This document shows, one piece after another, positions 56,074 through 64,000 of a stretch of DNA of 64,000 nucleotides (positions within the stretch are counted from its first letter, which is position 1; every line of letters starts with the position of its first letter). Source of the stretch: Neobacillus driksii (lineage in GTDB: Bacteria; Bacillota; Bacilli; Bacillales; Cytobacillaceae); contig NZ_JACCBX010000018.1 in assembly GCF_013409995.1 (NCBI RefSeq), forward strand, positions 62,001-126,000. Reading direction: 5' to 3'. The position numbers were made by a program, and so were the translations under genes. The notes beneath the pieces are model-generated. The model was not told the origin of the DNA. It saw only the letters and a list, made by a program, of their open reading frames with translations, and did no database searches.

Positions 56074-56922
56074 ATGAAGGTTTATAAACAAGGGGTTCCT
56101 TTAATAAAGGAACTTAATAACACGCGAATTCATGATGACACTATTTCGTTTTGGAATTTAGGGCAGGCAGGGATCTTAATTAAAGGGCGCGAGGAAGATG
56201 GGTTGATCTGTATCGATTCATATCTATCGAACAGCATTGAACAAGTAAATCCTGAAACAGAATTTAAGCGGGCTTATCCACCTGTTCTCTCTCCTGACAT
56301 GCTGGAAGACGCAGACGCTATATTAATCACTCATGAACATGATGATCATCTGGATTTTGCCACGTTAAGAGAAGTCGGGCAAAGTAGTGAGAATCCTGTT
56401 TTTGTAGTTCCTGCTCCACTCGTATCAATGGTCCAGTCGGAAACAGGCAACAACAACATAGCAGCAGCCAAAGTCAATGAGTCTTTTCAAATAAAAGGAT
56501 TTCAGATTACCCCTGTTCCAGCCGCTCATACTAGTTATCAAGTTGATTTAGAAGGTAATCATCACTATTTAGGTTTTTGCATTGAGGTAAATGGTGTTCG
56601 CTTGTTCCATAGTGGTGACACCATTGTGACCCCGGAATTGATAGAAAAGGTAAAGGACTTCAAACCCCATGTTGTATTTTTGCCGATTAATGGCGGGGAC
56701 TATTTCCGTTCATCACGGGAAATCGTTGGAAACATGAGTTTTCGTGAAGCAGTGGAATTTTCAAATACCGTAGGTGCAGACCTCATTATTCCGATTCATT
56801 ATGATTTGTTTCCGAATAATCGGGATAATCCTGCTTATTTTGTAGATTACTTGTTTACTCATTATCCAAATCAAAAGTTTCATATGATGGCACCTGGAGA
56901 ACGTTTTATTTATCACTTATAA
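56074..56922 (+). CDS. UlaG-like MBL-fold hydrolase
   Basis: 282-residue metallo-beta-lactamase-fold protein. SFWNLGQAGILIKG near 27 is the N-terminal strand of the UlaG branch; ITHEHDDHLDF near 87 is the metal motif; AAHTSYQVDLEGNHHYLGFC near 150, LFHSGDTIV near 182 and IIPIHYDLFPNN near 238 supply the other ligands. UlaG is an L-ascorbate-6-phosphate lactonase, so lactone hydrolysis of a sugar acid is a reasonable guess. The ATG at 56074 is preferred to the adjacent TTG at 56071. Confidence 0.82.
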   Translation: MKVYKQGVPLIKELNNTRIHDDTISFWNLGQAGILIKGREEDGLICIDSYLSNSIEQVNPETEFKRAYPPVLSPDMLEDADAILITHEHDDHLDFATLREVGQSSENPVFVVPAPLVSMVQSETGNNNIAAAKVNESFQIKGFQITPVPAAHTSYQVDLEGNHHYLGFCIEVNGVRLFHSGDTIVTPELIEKVKDFKPHVVFLPINGGDYFRSSREIVGNMSFREAVEFSNTVGADLIIPIHYDLFPNNRDNPAYFVDYLFTHYPNQKFHMMAPGERFIYHL

Positions 56923-56966
56923 GCAAGAGGTGTAAAGGTCGAGAATTCAAACACTTGGAGGATTAG

Positions 56967-57911
<945 letters not shown>

Positions 57912-57917
57912 GAATAG

Positions 57918-57957
57918 AAAAAGACTTTGGGGCAGTGCGATCCCAAAGTCTTTTTTA
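57918..57957 (+). terminator. terminator of the arabinan block
   Basis: AAAGACTTTGGG (57920-57931) pairs with CCCAAAGTCTTT (57942-57953), then TTT. An inverted-repeat element begins 13 nt past the last C. Confidence 0.88.
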
Positions 57958-57963
57958 CATTTA

Positions 57964-58236
57964 GCTGTGTTATGATTCATTATTGATTTTCGGGTAGGTA
58001 TGAGAATTCATAGGTGGAGAATATCCGGTTAATGCATATAGAGGAAGCCTAAAAAGCGGATATAAGCGGAGAAATTCCGGTTAACTGCTCAAAATAAGAC
58101 AAAATTCAAAGATTTGGATCATATAAACGGAAAAACTCCGCTTATTTTTAAGGAAATATGGGTATTTCCCGATATAGCCGGAATTTTTCCGTTTATTTTT
58201 CAATCACAGTAAATCAACAGCCGATTTTACGCAGCC
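57964..58236. mobile_element. MITE-like element, copy 2 of the TIR family
   Basis: About 80% identical to copy 1 at 9973-10249 over its whole length, including blocks such as TATGATTCATTNTTGATTTTC and TTATTTTTAAGGAAATATGG. Left end AGCTGTGTTATG; the reverse complement of the right end is GGCTGCGTAAAATCGG. Flanks ACATTTA and AAGTTTA match at five of seven positions, a decayed target duplication. Its right edge includes the stop codon and final Ala codon of tatC. It fills the gene-free stretch between the last GH43 and tatC. Confidence 0.78.
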
Positions 58237-58949
58237 AAGTTTAATTTTTGTTTCCGTTTATAGACTACTTTTGATAATAATACACTGCACTCATATAAAA
58301 AGATTAGCGGGATGACTACCAAAATATCAGATAGGAAATCCGGCGGAGTGATTAAAACAGCGGTTACGATGAGAACAAAGTAGGAGTACTTGCGAATTTT
58401 TTGTAATCGGTATGGATTCAATACTCCAAGACTTGTCAAGAACATAATCACCACCGGAAGTTCGAATAAAAATCCAAATGGCAGGGTCATATGCAGTAAA
58501 AACGTAAAATACTTTTCTGTGGTGAAAAAGGTCATAAACATACCCTCAGACATGGAGAGAAGGAACTGAAAAACAATCGGGAAAATGATAAAGTATCCGA
58601 AACTAATTCCAACAATAAATAAAAGAAATAAAGATGGTATATAAGCTAATGTTACTTTTCGTTCGGAATCTTTCAAGGCTGGACGAACAAACAGCCAAAT
58701 TTGATAGGCTGCTATAGGAATACTCCCTGAAATTGCCACCACGCAGGATAGCATCAAATATACCCATAAAATATCGCTTGGTCCTAAGATAGCTAGTTGT
58801 ACCTCTAAGTCCTGAACCAGCCATTGATAAATATCTTCAACATAGACAAAGGCTAAAATAAACAAAGCCATAAAGGCACCGAGTATGATAATCAGTCGTT
58901 TACGTAATTCTTCAAAATGGCCAATCAAAGCCATATCATGTTTAGACAT
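58227..58949 (-). CDS. tatC: twin-arginine translocase subunit TatC
   Basis: Receptor subunit of a two-component Tat system that exports folded proteins. Six membrane segments in 240 aa; GHFEELRKRLI at residues 10-20 is the TatC signature (helix and Arg contacting the signal peptide), and LPFGFLFELPVVIMFL near 154 carries the conserved Glu. AAGGAGG precedes the ATG. Last gene of phoX-cxxH-tatA-tatC. The stop codon lies inside the edge of the MITE-like element, so the present C-terminus was probably set by that insertion. Confidence 0.92.
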   Translation of the reverse strand: MSKHDMALIGHFEELRKRLIIILGAFMALFILAFVYVEDIYQWLVQDLEVQLAILGPSDILWVYLMLSCVVAISGSIPIAAYQIWLFVRPALKDSERKVTLAYIPSLFLLFIVGISFGYFIIFPIVFQFLLSMSEGMFMTFFTTEKYFTFLLHMTLPFGFLFELPVVIMFLTSLGVLNPYRLQKIRKYSYFVLIVTAVLITPPDFLSDILVVIPLIFLYECSVLLSKVVYKRKQKLNLAA

Positions 58950-59016
58950 TGAAAATCCTCCTTAGAAAAAGAAGACGCAAGCACCATATTCTGCCTGCAT
59001 CTTCCCGAGATAAGTG

Positions 59017-59214
59017 TTAAATCGTCTTTTCCTCTTTTTTAGGCTGTACCTTACTAGGGTCCTCATCGGAAACCAATTCACGTGTAGATTTTTTAAATTC
59101 CTTTAGGGTGGATCCAACAGCACGACCTAATTCGGGTAATTTTGAAGGTCCGAAAATGATTAATGCAATAACTAAAACAAGAATTAAACCAGGAATGCCT
59201 ATGTTCTGAAGCAT
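59017..59214 (-). CDS. tatA: twin-arginine translocase subunit TatA
   Basis: 65 residues: a short N-terminal membrane helix ([16 protein letters not shown]), the hinge [15 protein letters not shown] that identifies TatA, an amphipathic helix, and a charged tail ([16 protein letters not shown]). The ATG at 59214 follows AAAGGAGG. One TatA and one TatC make a minimal Gram-positive Tat system. 67 nt separate it from tatC, 17 nt from the small CxxH/CxxC gene. Confidence 0.93.
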   Translation of the reverse strand: MLQNIGIPGLILVLVIALIIFGPSKLPELGRAVGSTLKEFKKSTRELVSDEDPSKVQPKKEEKTI

Positions 59215-59231
59215 AATTATTGTATCCTCCT

Positions 59232-59402
59232 TTAGATAGCTTTTTTCGATTGATGACGCTGATAACAATATTGGAATAGTTTATACTTAGCTTTGTTTTT
59301 ACAAAGATGACAACGAAAACTTTCTTCCTCTGAAATTAGCTTTATATGAGGAACATACATAAACTTCAAGGCATCCTTGACGTGGTTTGAACAAACAAAC
59401 AT
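59232..59402 (-). CDS. small CxxH/CxxC protein (56 aa)
   Basis: Begins [20 protein letters not shown] and contains CSNH near residue 4 and [16 protein letters not shown] near 32-47, fitting the Bacillus CxxH/CxxC small-protein family as I recall it. The paired motifs suggest a single Zn site. The ATG at 59402 has GGAAGGGG 11 nt upstream; a longer frame to 59456 would overlap phoX by 29 nt and is less likely. It sits between a Tat substrate gene and tatA, so a role in phosphatase maturation or metal supply is conceivable but unproven. Confidence 0.7.
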   Translation of the reverse strand: MFVCSNHVKDALKFMYVPHIKLISEEESFRCHLCKNKAKYKLFQYCYQRHQSKKAI

Positions 59403-59427
59403 GGTGAGAAGTGCCCCTTCCACTTGA

Positions 59428-61047
59428 TTATTTAAAGCTTCCACCTTGTACCGCAACTAAACAAGAACGTCCGAAAGTTTGACCTGGGTATGGATTCCAT
59501 GTTTCTGGATGCTGTACATCTAGGAACAATGTTTTTTCGTCGGGAGTTAACCATGGTCCTGTTACTTCACAGCCTTTTGGACCTGAAGCAAATTGGAAAG
59601 GTTCCCCGTATTCTTTACCATCCGTTGGTACCATGAATACTCCACAATTTTTATAAGCTGCATATTGATTTGTTTCAGTAGCAGCGTAATCCTCGACTAC
59701 CCAAAGATTGCCTTTGCTATCAAAATGCAAGTTATCTGGGCAAGTAATCCCGCTTTGTTGTCCGCCTGCCACAAACACTTCAAACGTGAACGATTCACTA
59801 GCATGATCACCGTTTGCAGGAACAAAACGTACAATTTGTCCATGGAAGTTTCCGTGACCTGTGTTGTTCGTTAGTGATAAGAAGACGGATCCATCATGTG
59901 GGTGAATTTCTACATCTTCAGGACGGTCTAATTTTGTTCCTCCAACAGCAAGACCTGCTGCGCGAGCATTCGTTAAAACAGCAGCCTGATCAGCAAATTC
60001 TGGAGTTTGCAGCTTAGAATTTGTAGCACGATCAAGGGCAATCCATTTTTGTTGGCTCATACTTGCCACATATAAGGTTCCGCTTTCTAAAATATCAAAG
60101 TTCGCCTCACGATTTGCAGGGTTAAATTTCTTGCTGCTAATAAATTTGTAGAAACACGCGTCACCCTTATCATCACCCATGTAAACGACAACTCTGCCGT
60201 CATTTGTTAAGCCCATTGCAGTATTTTCATGGGCAAAACGACCAAGGGCGGTATGCTTGCGTACAGGTCTCTTTGGATCGAATGGATCTACCTCAACCAC
60301 CCAGCCATAATGGTTATCATTAAAATTCGGCCAGCCATAGTCATCGCCGTATTCTGTGTTTTCTTCACAAGATAGAACGGTATTCCATAAAGTACGTCCG
60401 CCGCTGCAGTTTCCTAATGAACCAACGACAGTCGTTGCTCCACCTACATACGAGCTTCCGCGTGCAGGACCAGTTAATTCAATTGGAGTATTCCCATCGA
60501 CACGTCGATTATATGTATCATCTAACACAAGCTTCCATCCATCTTTTTCTTTTATAACGTGGATAACTGAACCACCGACTGCTTCTTTTTCCATTTTGAG
60601 AAGCTCAGGATAGTTTGCTAGATTCTCCTTTTTAAAAGTAGCTTCATTGATTCCTAACATCTTCATGTAGTTTCCTGGTTCAGGGAACTCATGATTTACC
60701 CAGATCAAGCCTTCTTCGGAATTGTTTCCGCCTTTTAAGCTATCCATTGGAAAATAAACAGTAAGGTCAGCAGCATCACCAAATATTTCACCCTTAGAAT
60801 TAATCTTATCTCCATAAGAGGCAATAATAGAATAGTTGTATCCGTTAGGCAGTACCATATCGTTTTCCCATGTACGGCTAACTGGTTTGAACGGTGCAGT
60901 AAGTGATTTACCCTTTCCTGAAGGCTGTCCATTCATTAAGTGGTTTCCAGTCATCGCATTCCCAGTTAAAGCTCCAATTCCTGATGAAGCTGCAACAAGT
61001 GCGGCAGTACCACTTCCAACATAGGTTAAAAATAAACGGCGATCCAT
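59428..61047 (-). CDS. phoX: PhoX/DUF839-family phosphatase, Tat substrate
   Basis: 539-residue secreted enzyme of the PhoX (DUF839) class. Its N-terminus MDRRLFLTYVGSGTAALV is a twin-arginine signal. Mature-part landmarks: EEGLIWVNHEFPEPGNYMK near 114, NCSGGRTLWNTVLSCEENTE near 211, GRFAHENTAMGLT near 263, DRPEDVEIHPHDGSVFLSL near 363 and GITCPDNLHFDSKGNLWVVEDY near 430, supplying acidic Ca/Fe ligands. tatA and tatC are in the same operon, like phoD-tatAdCd of B. subtilis. PhoP-box-like repeats precede it, so phosphate starvation probably induces it. Confidence 0.9.
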   Translation of the reverse strand: MDRRLFLTYVGSGTAALVAASSGIGALTGNAMTGNHLMNGQPSGKGKSLTAPFKPVSRTWENDMVLPNGYNYSIIASYGDKINSKGEIFGDAADLTVYFPMDSLKGGNNSEEGLIWVNHEFPEPGNYMKMLGINEATFKKENLANYPELLKMEKEAVGGSVIHVIKEKDGWKLVLDDTYNRRVDGNTPIELTGPARGSSYVGGATTVVGSLGNCSGGRTLWNTVLSCEENTEYGDDYGWPNFNDNHYGWVVEVDPFDPKRPVRKHTALGRFAHENTAMGLTNDGRVVVYMGDDKGDACFYKFISSKKFNPANREANFDILESGTLYVASMSQQKWIALDRATNSKLQTPEFADQAAVLTNARAAGLAVGGTKLDRPEDVEIHPHDGSVFLSLTNNTGHGNFHGQIVRFVPANGDHASESFTFEVFVAGGQQSGITCPDNLHFDSKGNLWVVEDYAATETNQYAAYKNCGVFMVPTDGKEYGEPFQFASGPKGCEVTGPWLTPDEKTLFLDVQHPETWNPYPGQTFGRSCLVAVQGGSFK

Positions 61048-61091
61048 ATAAGCATTCTCCCTTTTAGCTGATTTAGTATCTTTCTCCTATG

Positions 61092-61145
61092 ATTATAGGG
61101 AGTCCAAAACCTAATGTTAATTAAGGGATTGTAAAGAATTGTTAA
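61092..61145 (-). promoter_or_regulatory. PhoP-box-like repeats and -10 box of the phoX operon
   Basis: On the minus strand, TTAACA (61145-61140), TTTACA (61135-61130), TTAATT (61124-61119) and TTAACA (61120-61115) recur every 10-11 bp, as in Bacillus PhoP boxes (TTHACA repeats). TATAAT (61097-61092) lies about 18 bp downstream. A further TTTACA is at 61176-61171. The rest of 61148-61350 shows no gene. Confidence 0.65.
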
Positions 61146-61350
61146 GAAAACTTAAATTATTTTAATAATTTGTAAATTGGTGATAAGACTGTCAGAAAAA
61201 CCAAATTTTTGACGAAAAATAAATAGTGATTTTTTTAAAGGTGCGTTTATTTTGCAAAAATGTAATTATACATCTTTAATATAAGTGTTAATAATGAATT
61301 TCTATTTTGAGGGAATAATATAAATACAGTGTGATGGAGGGGATAAGACA

Positions 61351-62202
61351 ATGGAGGGTTTTCATCAGAGTCCAAATATCTATGCCAGCGAAGTTAATAT
61401 TAAAGTGAAAGATTTAGACTATGCACTAACTTTTTATCAAAATATTATCGGTTTCAAGGTACTAGAGAAAACTGACCGGAAAGCTGTTTTAACTACTGAT
61501 GGGAAAACACCTTTAGTAACGTTAGAACAGCCTGAAAATGTGATACCAAAGGAAGAACGAATGACAGGACTTTATCACTTTGCTATTCTCCTTCCAAGCC
61601 GTGCGGATTTATCCGTTTTTTTACGTCATTTTCTTGGTACAGGATATCCATTGGGGGCTGCGGATCATTATGTTAGCGAAGCGCTATATATCACGGATCC
61701 AGATGGTAACGGGATAGAAGTCTACCGAGATCGTCCTTCAAATGAGTGGAAGTGGGAAAATGGATTGGTGGACATGGCTACGGTTGAACTAGATGGGAAT
61801 AGTATCTTAGCTGAAAGTAACGCGGAATGGACAGGGCTGCCGTCTGGAACGATTATGGGCCATATTCATCTTCATGTGGGAGATTTACAGAAGGCAGAAG
61901 AGTTTTATACAAAAGGGCTGGGATTTACTATTGTCAGCCATTATCCACAGGCGGTGTTTTTATCAACAGGAGGTTACCACCATCATATTGCCATTAATAC
62001 TTGGCAGGGAGTAGGGGCGCAGACTCCACCCAAAAATAGTGTGGGACTAAATTGGTATACGCTTGTATTTCCGAGTGAAGCGGCGAGAGAATCAGCAATG
62101 GAACGCCTGAAACAACTTGGTGCGAGTGTCGAAAAAGAAGCGGACTATTATGTTACAAGTGACCCATCGGGAAATCAAATAAGATTGAAATATGTGGAAT
62201 GA
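61351..62202 (+). CDS. catE: CatE-like extradiol dioxygenase (VOC family)
   Basis: Two vicinal-oxygen-chelate modules. The N-terminal one starts ASEVNIKVKDLDYALTFYQ; the C-terminal begins MGHIHLHVGDLQKAEEFYTK near residue 170. Candidate Fe ligands include His in GLYHFAILLP near 73, Glu in DPDGNGIEVYRDRP near 127 and His in YHHHIAINTW near 212. 283 aa, close in length and motif order to B. subtilis CatE (catechol 2,3-dioxygenase). GGAGGGG before the ATG. Monocistronic with terminator. Confidence 0.85.
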   Translation: MEGFHQSPNIYASEVNIKVKDLDYALTFYQNIIGFKVLEKTDRKAVLTTDGKTPLVTLEQPENVIPKEERMTGLYHFAILLPSRADLSVFLRHFLGTGYPLGAADHYVSEALYITDPDGNGIEVYRDRPSNEWKWENGLVDMATVELDGNSILAESNAEWTGLPSGTIMGHIHLHVGDLQKAEEFYTKGLGFTIVSHYPQAVFLSTGGYHHHIAINTWQGVGAQTPPKNSVGLNWYTLVFPSEAARESAMERLKQLGASVEKEADYYVTSDPSGNQIRLKYVE

Positions 62203-62206
62203 AGGC

Positions 62207-62243
62207 AAAAAGCCTAATCTCTTTTTTGGGGATTAGGCTTTTT
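62207..62243. terminator. terminator between catE and EamA gene
   Basis: AAAAAGCCTAATC (62207-62219) pairs perfectly with GATTAGGCTTTTT (62231-62243); usable from both strands. Confidence 0.85.
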
Positions 62244-62267
62244 ACCTTCTAAAATATCTTACTACCA

Positions 62268-63167
62268 TTATGCAGTTTTACTTATTTGAATCCTATTTTC
62301 TTTTGGCTTTTTAGAAGATACATACACACCAGCTAAAATTAAAATAAAACCAGTGATCATCGAAAAGTGAATTTCTTCTTTTAGAATAACAGCACCCCAG
62401 ACCATGGCGGATATTGGAACGAGGTATGTCACCAAGGACGCAAATTCTGGACTGCCTTTTTGAATACAATAATAATACAAAAGATATGCTATGCCAGATC
62501 CGAAAACACCCAGACCAACTAATGCCCCAAAAATAGAAGGCTCAAGAATCATTGTAAAAATAGTTCGATCTGTGAGGAGTACCATAATGAAACTAATAAG
62601 AGCAGAAACGATTAGTGTACTAAAGGAAATCATAGTAACACTGACTGTTGATAAGTATTTCTTAGTAAGATGTGTTGAATAGCCATAACATAAAGTAGCG
62701 CCAACCATCGTGAATAAACCAACAATGGACTGATCCTTAATGCTTGTTATATCAACCCCAGATAATATGATAATACCGAAAAATCCCAGTGCAATCCCTA
62801 ACCACTGCAACAACCGTAATTTATTTTGAAAGAAAAGAAAACCTATGATCAGTGTCCAAATCGGTGTTGTAGCATTAATTAATGAAGCATAGCTGCTAGT
62901 AATTTTCGTCTCACTCAGCGCTATTAAATACCATGGCAATGCATTGTTTAATAATGAAACAAGAACAATTATTCCGAACGGTAACCCTTTTAGTCCTTTC
63001 CAATCCTTTCGAAGTACAATAATCAATAAAAGAATAACCGTCCCAAACAAACATCGTCCAAAAACGACTCCCCAGGCTCCCAGTGGTTCCACTAAAAGCT
63101 TAATAAATAAAAAGGACGTTCCCCAAATTAAACTGAGGGTAAATAAAGCCCCATATAACCTCGCCAT
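62268..63167 (-). CDS. EamA/DMT-family transporter
   Basis: 299 residues, ten membrane segments in two EamA repeats. LSLIWGTSFLFIKLLVEP at the N-terminus (the common WG-S-F motif) and ISAMVWGAVILKEEIHFS near 255 mark the two repeats' ends. Drug/metabolite-transporter-superfamily members export amino acids or metabolites; the substrate cannot be told. AGGGGTTGAG before the ATG. It converges with catE across a shared terminator. Confidence 0.85.
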   Translation of the reverse strand: MARLYGALFTLSLIWGTSFLFIKLLVEPLGAWGVVFGRCLFGTVILLLIIVLRKDWKGLKGLPFGIIVLVSLLNNALPWYLIALSETKITSSYASLINATTPIWTLIIGFLFFQNKLRLLQWLGIALGFFGIIILSGVDITSIKDQSIVGLFTMVGATLCYGYSTHLTKKYLSTVSVTMISFSTLIVSALISFIMVLLTDRTIFTMILEPSIFGALVGLGVFGSGIAYLLYYYCIQKGSPEFASLVTYLVPISAMVWGAVILKEEIHFSMITGFILILAGVYVSSKKPKENRIQISKTA

Positions 63168-63274
63168 CTATTCTCAACCCCTATCCATACACAACGATAA
63201 ACCAGCTGCTTTGTATCGTCAATTCAAAAAGATTTGTTATAATGGTAAACAGTGTGTGAAACAGTTAAAGTTAT

Positions 63275-63321
63275 GGTGACAGGCACCACTCGTGGACACT
63301 GTCCGTGTGGAATGGACAGTG
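63275..63321. repeat. REP-like repeat, copy B
   Basis: 63275-63304 is identical over 30 bp to 30752-30781. CACTGTCC (63297-63304) pairs with GGACAGTG (63314-63321). The left hairpin arm present in copy A is missing. Confidence 0.7.
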
Positions 63322-63389
63322 TGAATTTAATTTAAGGCTGCCTGTAACCTTTGTAAATACAAATGATACCTTGGAGAGGAGCGGGACAT

Positions 63390-64000
63390 TTGAATATTAG
63401 TTTAAGTCAGAAACAGATAAAAGAAATGTGCGGAACTGTCTCCTTTAAACGAGGGGATTCTTTTTATAGAGCGGGCAAAGTTTCGTTTGATTTTATTAGC
63501 AATAATCGTTGTGAAGCGACTGTTAAAGGTACGGAAGATTTCTATGTCACTATAAATCGAGAGGAGAGCGGGGAACTAAGTACGACATGCAGTTGTCCAA
63601 CTCTCCTATCTGTAAAAAACGATTGCCAGCATATTGCGGCCGTATTACTCGCCATTAATCACCATCAACAGCAAGGAACAGTTCCTACAGTGCGAAGTAA
63701 TCAACAGGTTGATCCATCAACTAGTCAGGCGCTGACAAAAGAATTGCTTACTCTTTTTACAAATCAACCCAAAAGGCCAAGTAGACATCAGCTTCATTTT
63801 GAGAATAGACAGGTTCTGCGGGCGAATTTTCTATGTAAACCTGTCGATATTGGGAAGGGGAAGAAGCTGTTAGGTATAGAACTCGAGATTGAGCACGAAA
63901 AAGTGGCAGATATTCGCCAGTTTCTCTCTCAGGTAAAAGAGGGCCATCCAAGTGCGCTTTCCGATACATTAATCTTTAATACTAGTCTTCATTGTTTTAA
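63390..64000 (+). CDS. SWIM zinc-finger protein, 5' part of a probable SNF2-type helicase
   Basis: The frame starts at TTG 63390 behind GGAGAGGAG and stays open for 203 codons to the window end, so the gene is cut. Residues about 64-90 hold a SWIM zinc finger: CSCPTLLSVKNDCQHIAAVL, that is C-x-C, then C-x-H. The preceding region (FKRGDSFYRAGKV) is typical of the N-terminus of Bacillus SWIM-SNF2 helicases of around 1,000 residues. The helicase part would lie beyond 64000, so that identity is inferred from the N-terminal pattern only. Confidence 0.75.
   Translation, partial: MNISLSQKQIKEMCGTVSFKRGDSFYRAGKVSFDFISNNRCEATVKGTEDFYVTINREESGELSTTCSCPTLLSVKNDCQHIAAVLLAINHHQQQGTVPTVRSNQQVDPSTSQALTKELLTLFTNQPKRPSRHQLHFENRQVLRANFLCKPVDIGKGKKLLGIELEIEHEKVADIRQFLSQVKEGHPSALSDTLIFNTSLHCF

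Noticed and set aside
59403-59456. Longer CxxH/CxxC protein start at 59456
   Set aside because: It would overlap the end of phoX and adds residues not expected in the family.

Overview
The window is low-GC Firmicute DNA from a Bacillaceae genome (Bacillus/Neobacillus-like; the genus cannot be fixed from sequence alone). Signs of this are strong AGGAGG-type ribosome sites, frequent TTG and GTG starts, intrinsic terminators after most operons, CcpA cre-like boxes, an AraR (GntR/LacI chimera) regulator, a TatA/TatC pair beside a PhoX-type phosphatase, and small Bacillus-specific proteins (DUF3934, DUF6171, CxxH/CxxC). No rRNA, tRNA, CRISPR array or prophage was found.

Layout. (1) 229-4013: galactose/glucose ABC importer mglBAC. 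(2) 4107-14583: housekeeping and accessory genes: NRDE protein, M20-family amidohydrolases and peptidase, BrnQ, a 44-residue small protein, YciI, a double GNAT, and a membrane-anchored PstS-like protein paired with a Gfo/Idh/MocA oxidoreductase. (3) 14714-21137: MtnK- and MtnA-type kinase and isomerase, a glutamine-type ABC importer (glnQHMP), and a class II aldolase. Kinase, isomerase and aldolase together match a DHAP shunt for methylthioribose or 5-deoxyribose. (4) 21200-32266: MBL hydrolase, MFS exporter, AraC/GyrI regulator, TraB protein, a tandem array of 20-bp-periodic repeats, histidine phosphatase, a DUF819 transporter with two M20 amidohydrolases, a DUF624 protein and a HAD phosphatase.

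(5) 32391-57911: a 25-kb arabinan/arabinose regulon. AraR is divergent from the araNPQ importer. Then come a membrane-anchored GH43 arabinanase, a GH127/GH146 beta-L-arabinofuranosidase, araB-araD-araA, two GH51 arabinofuranosidases, a galM-type mutarotase, araM/egsA, two tandem GH43 paralogues, a MATE exporter, an aldo/keto reductase, a UlaG-like MBL protein and a cytoplasmic GH43 arabinanase. The inferred flow is: surface arabinanase cuts arabinan, AraNPQ imports oligosaccharides (its ATPase is not in the window), cytoplasmic GH43/GH51/GH127-type enzymes release L-arabinose, and AraA, AraB and AraD convert it to D-xylulose 5-phosphate. AraR operators and cre sites overlap the two main promoters. 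(6) 58227-61047: a phosphate-starvation operon, phoX - small CxxH/CxxC protein - tatA - tatC, with PhoP-box-like repeats. (7) 61351-64000: CatE-like dioxygenase, EamA transporter, and the start of a SWIM zinc-finger protein cut by the window end.

The most notable non-coding structure is of two kinds. Three elements with related terminal inverted repeats (9973, 37393, 57964) each lie about 10-12 nt past the stem of an intrinsic terminator; two have clear 7-bp target duplications. Separately, 25551-26093 holds two and a half diverged units of about 204-220 bp, each carrying four or five GGCACGTAAA motifs at exact 20-bp spacing plus a terminator-like hairpin.
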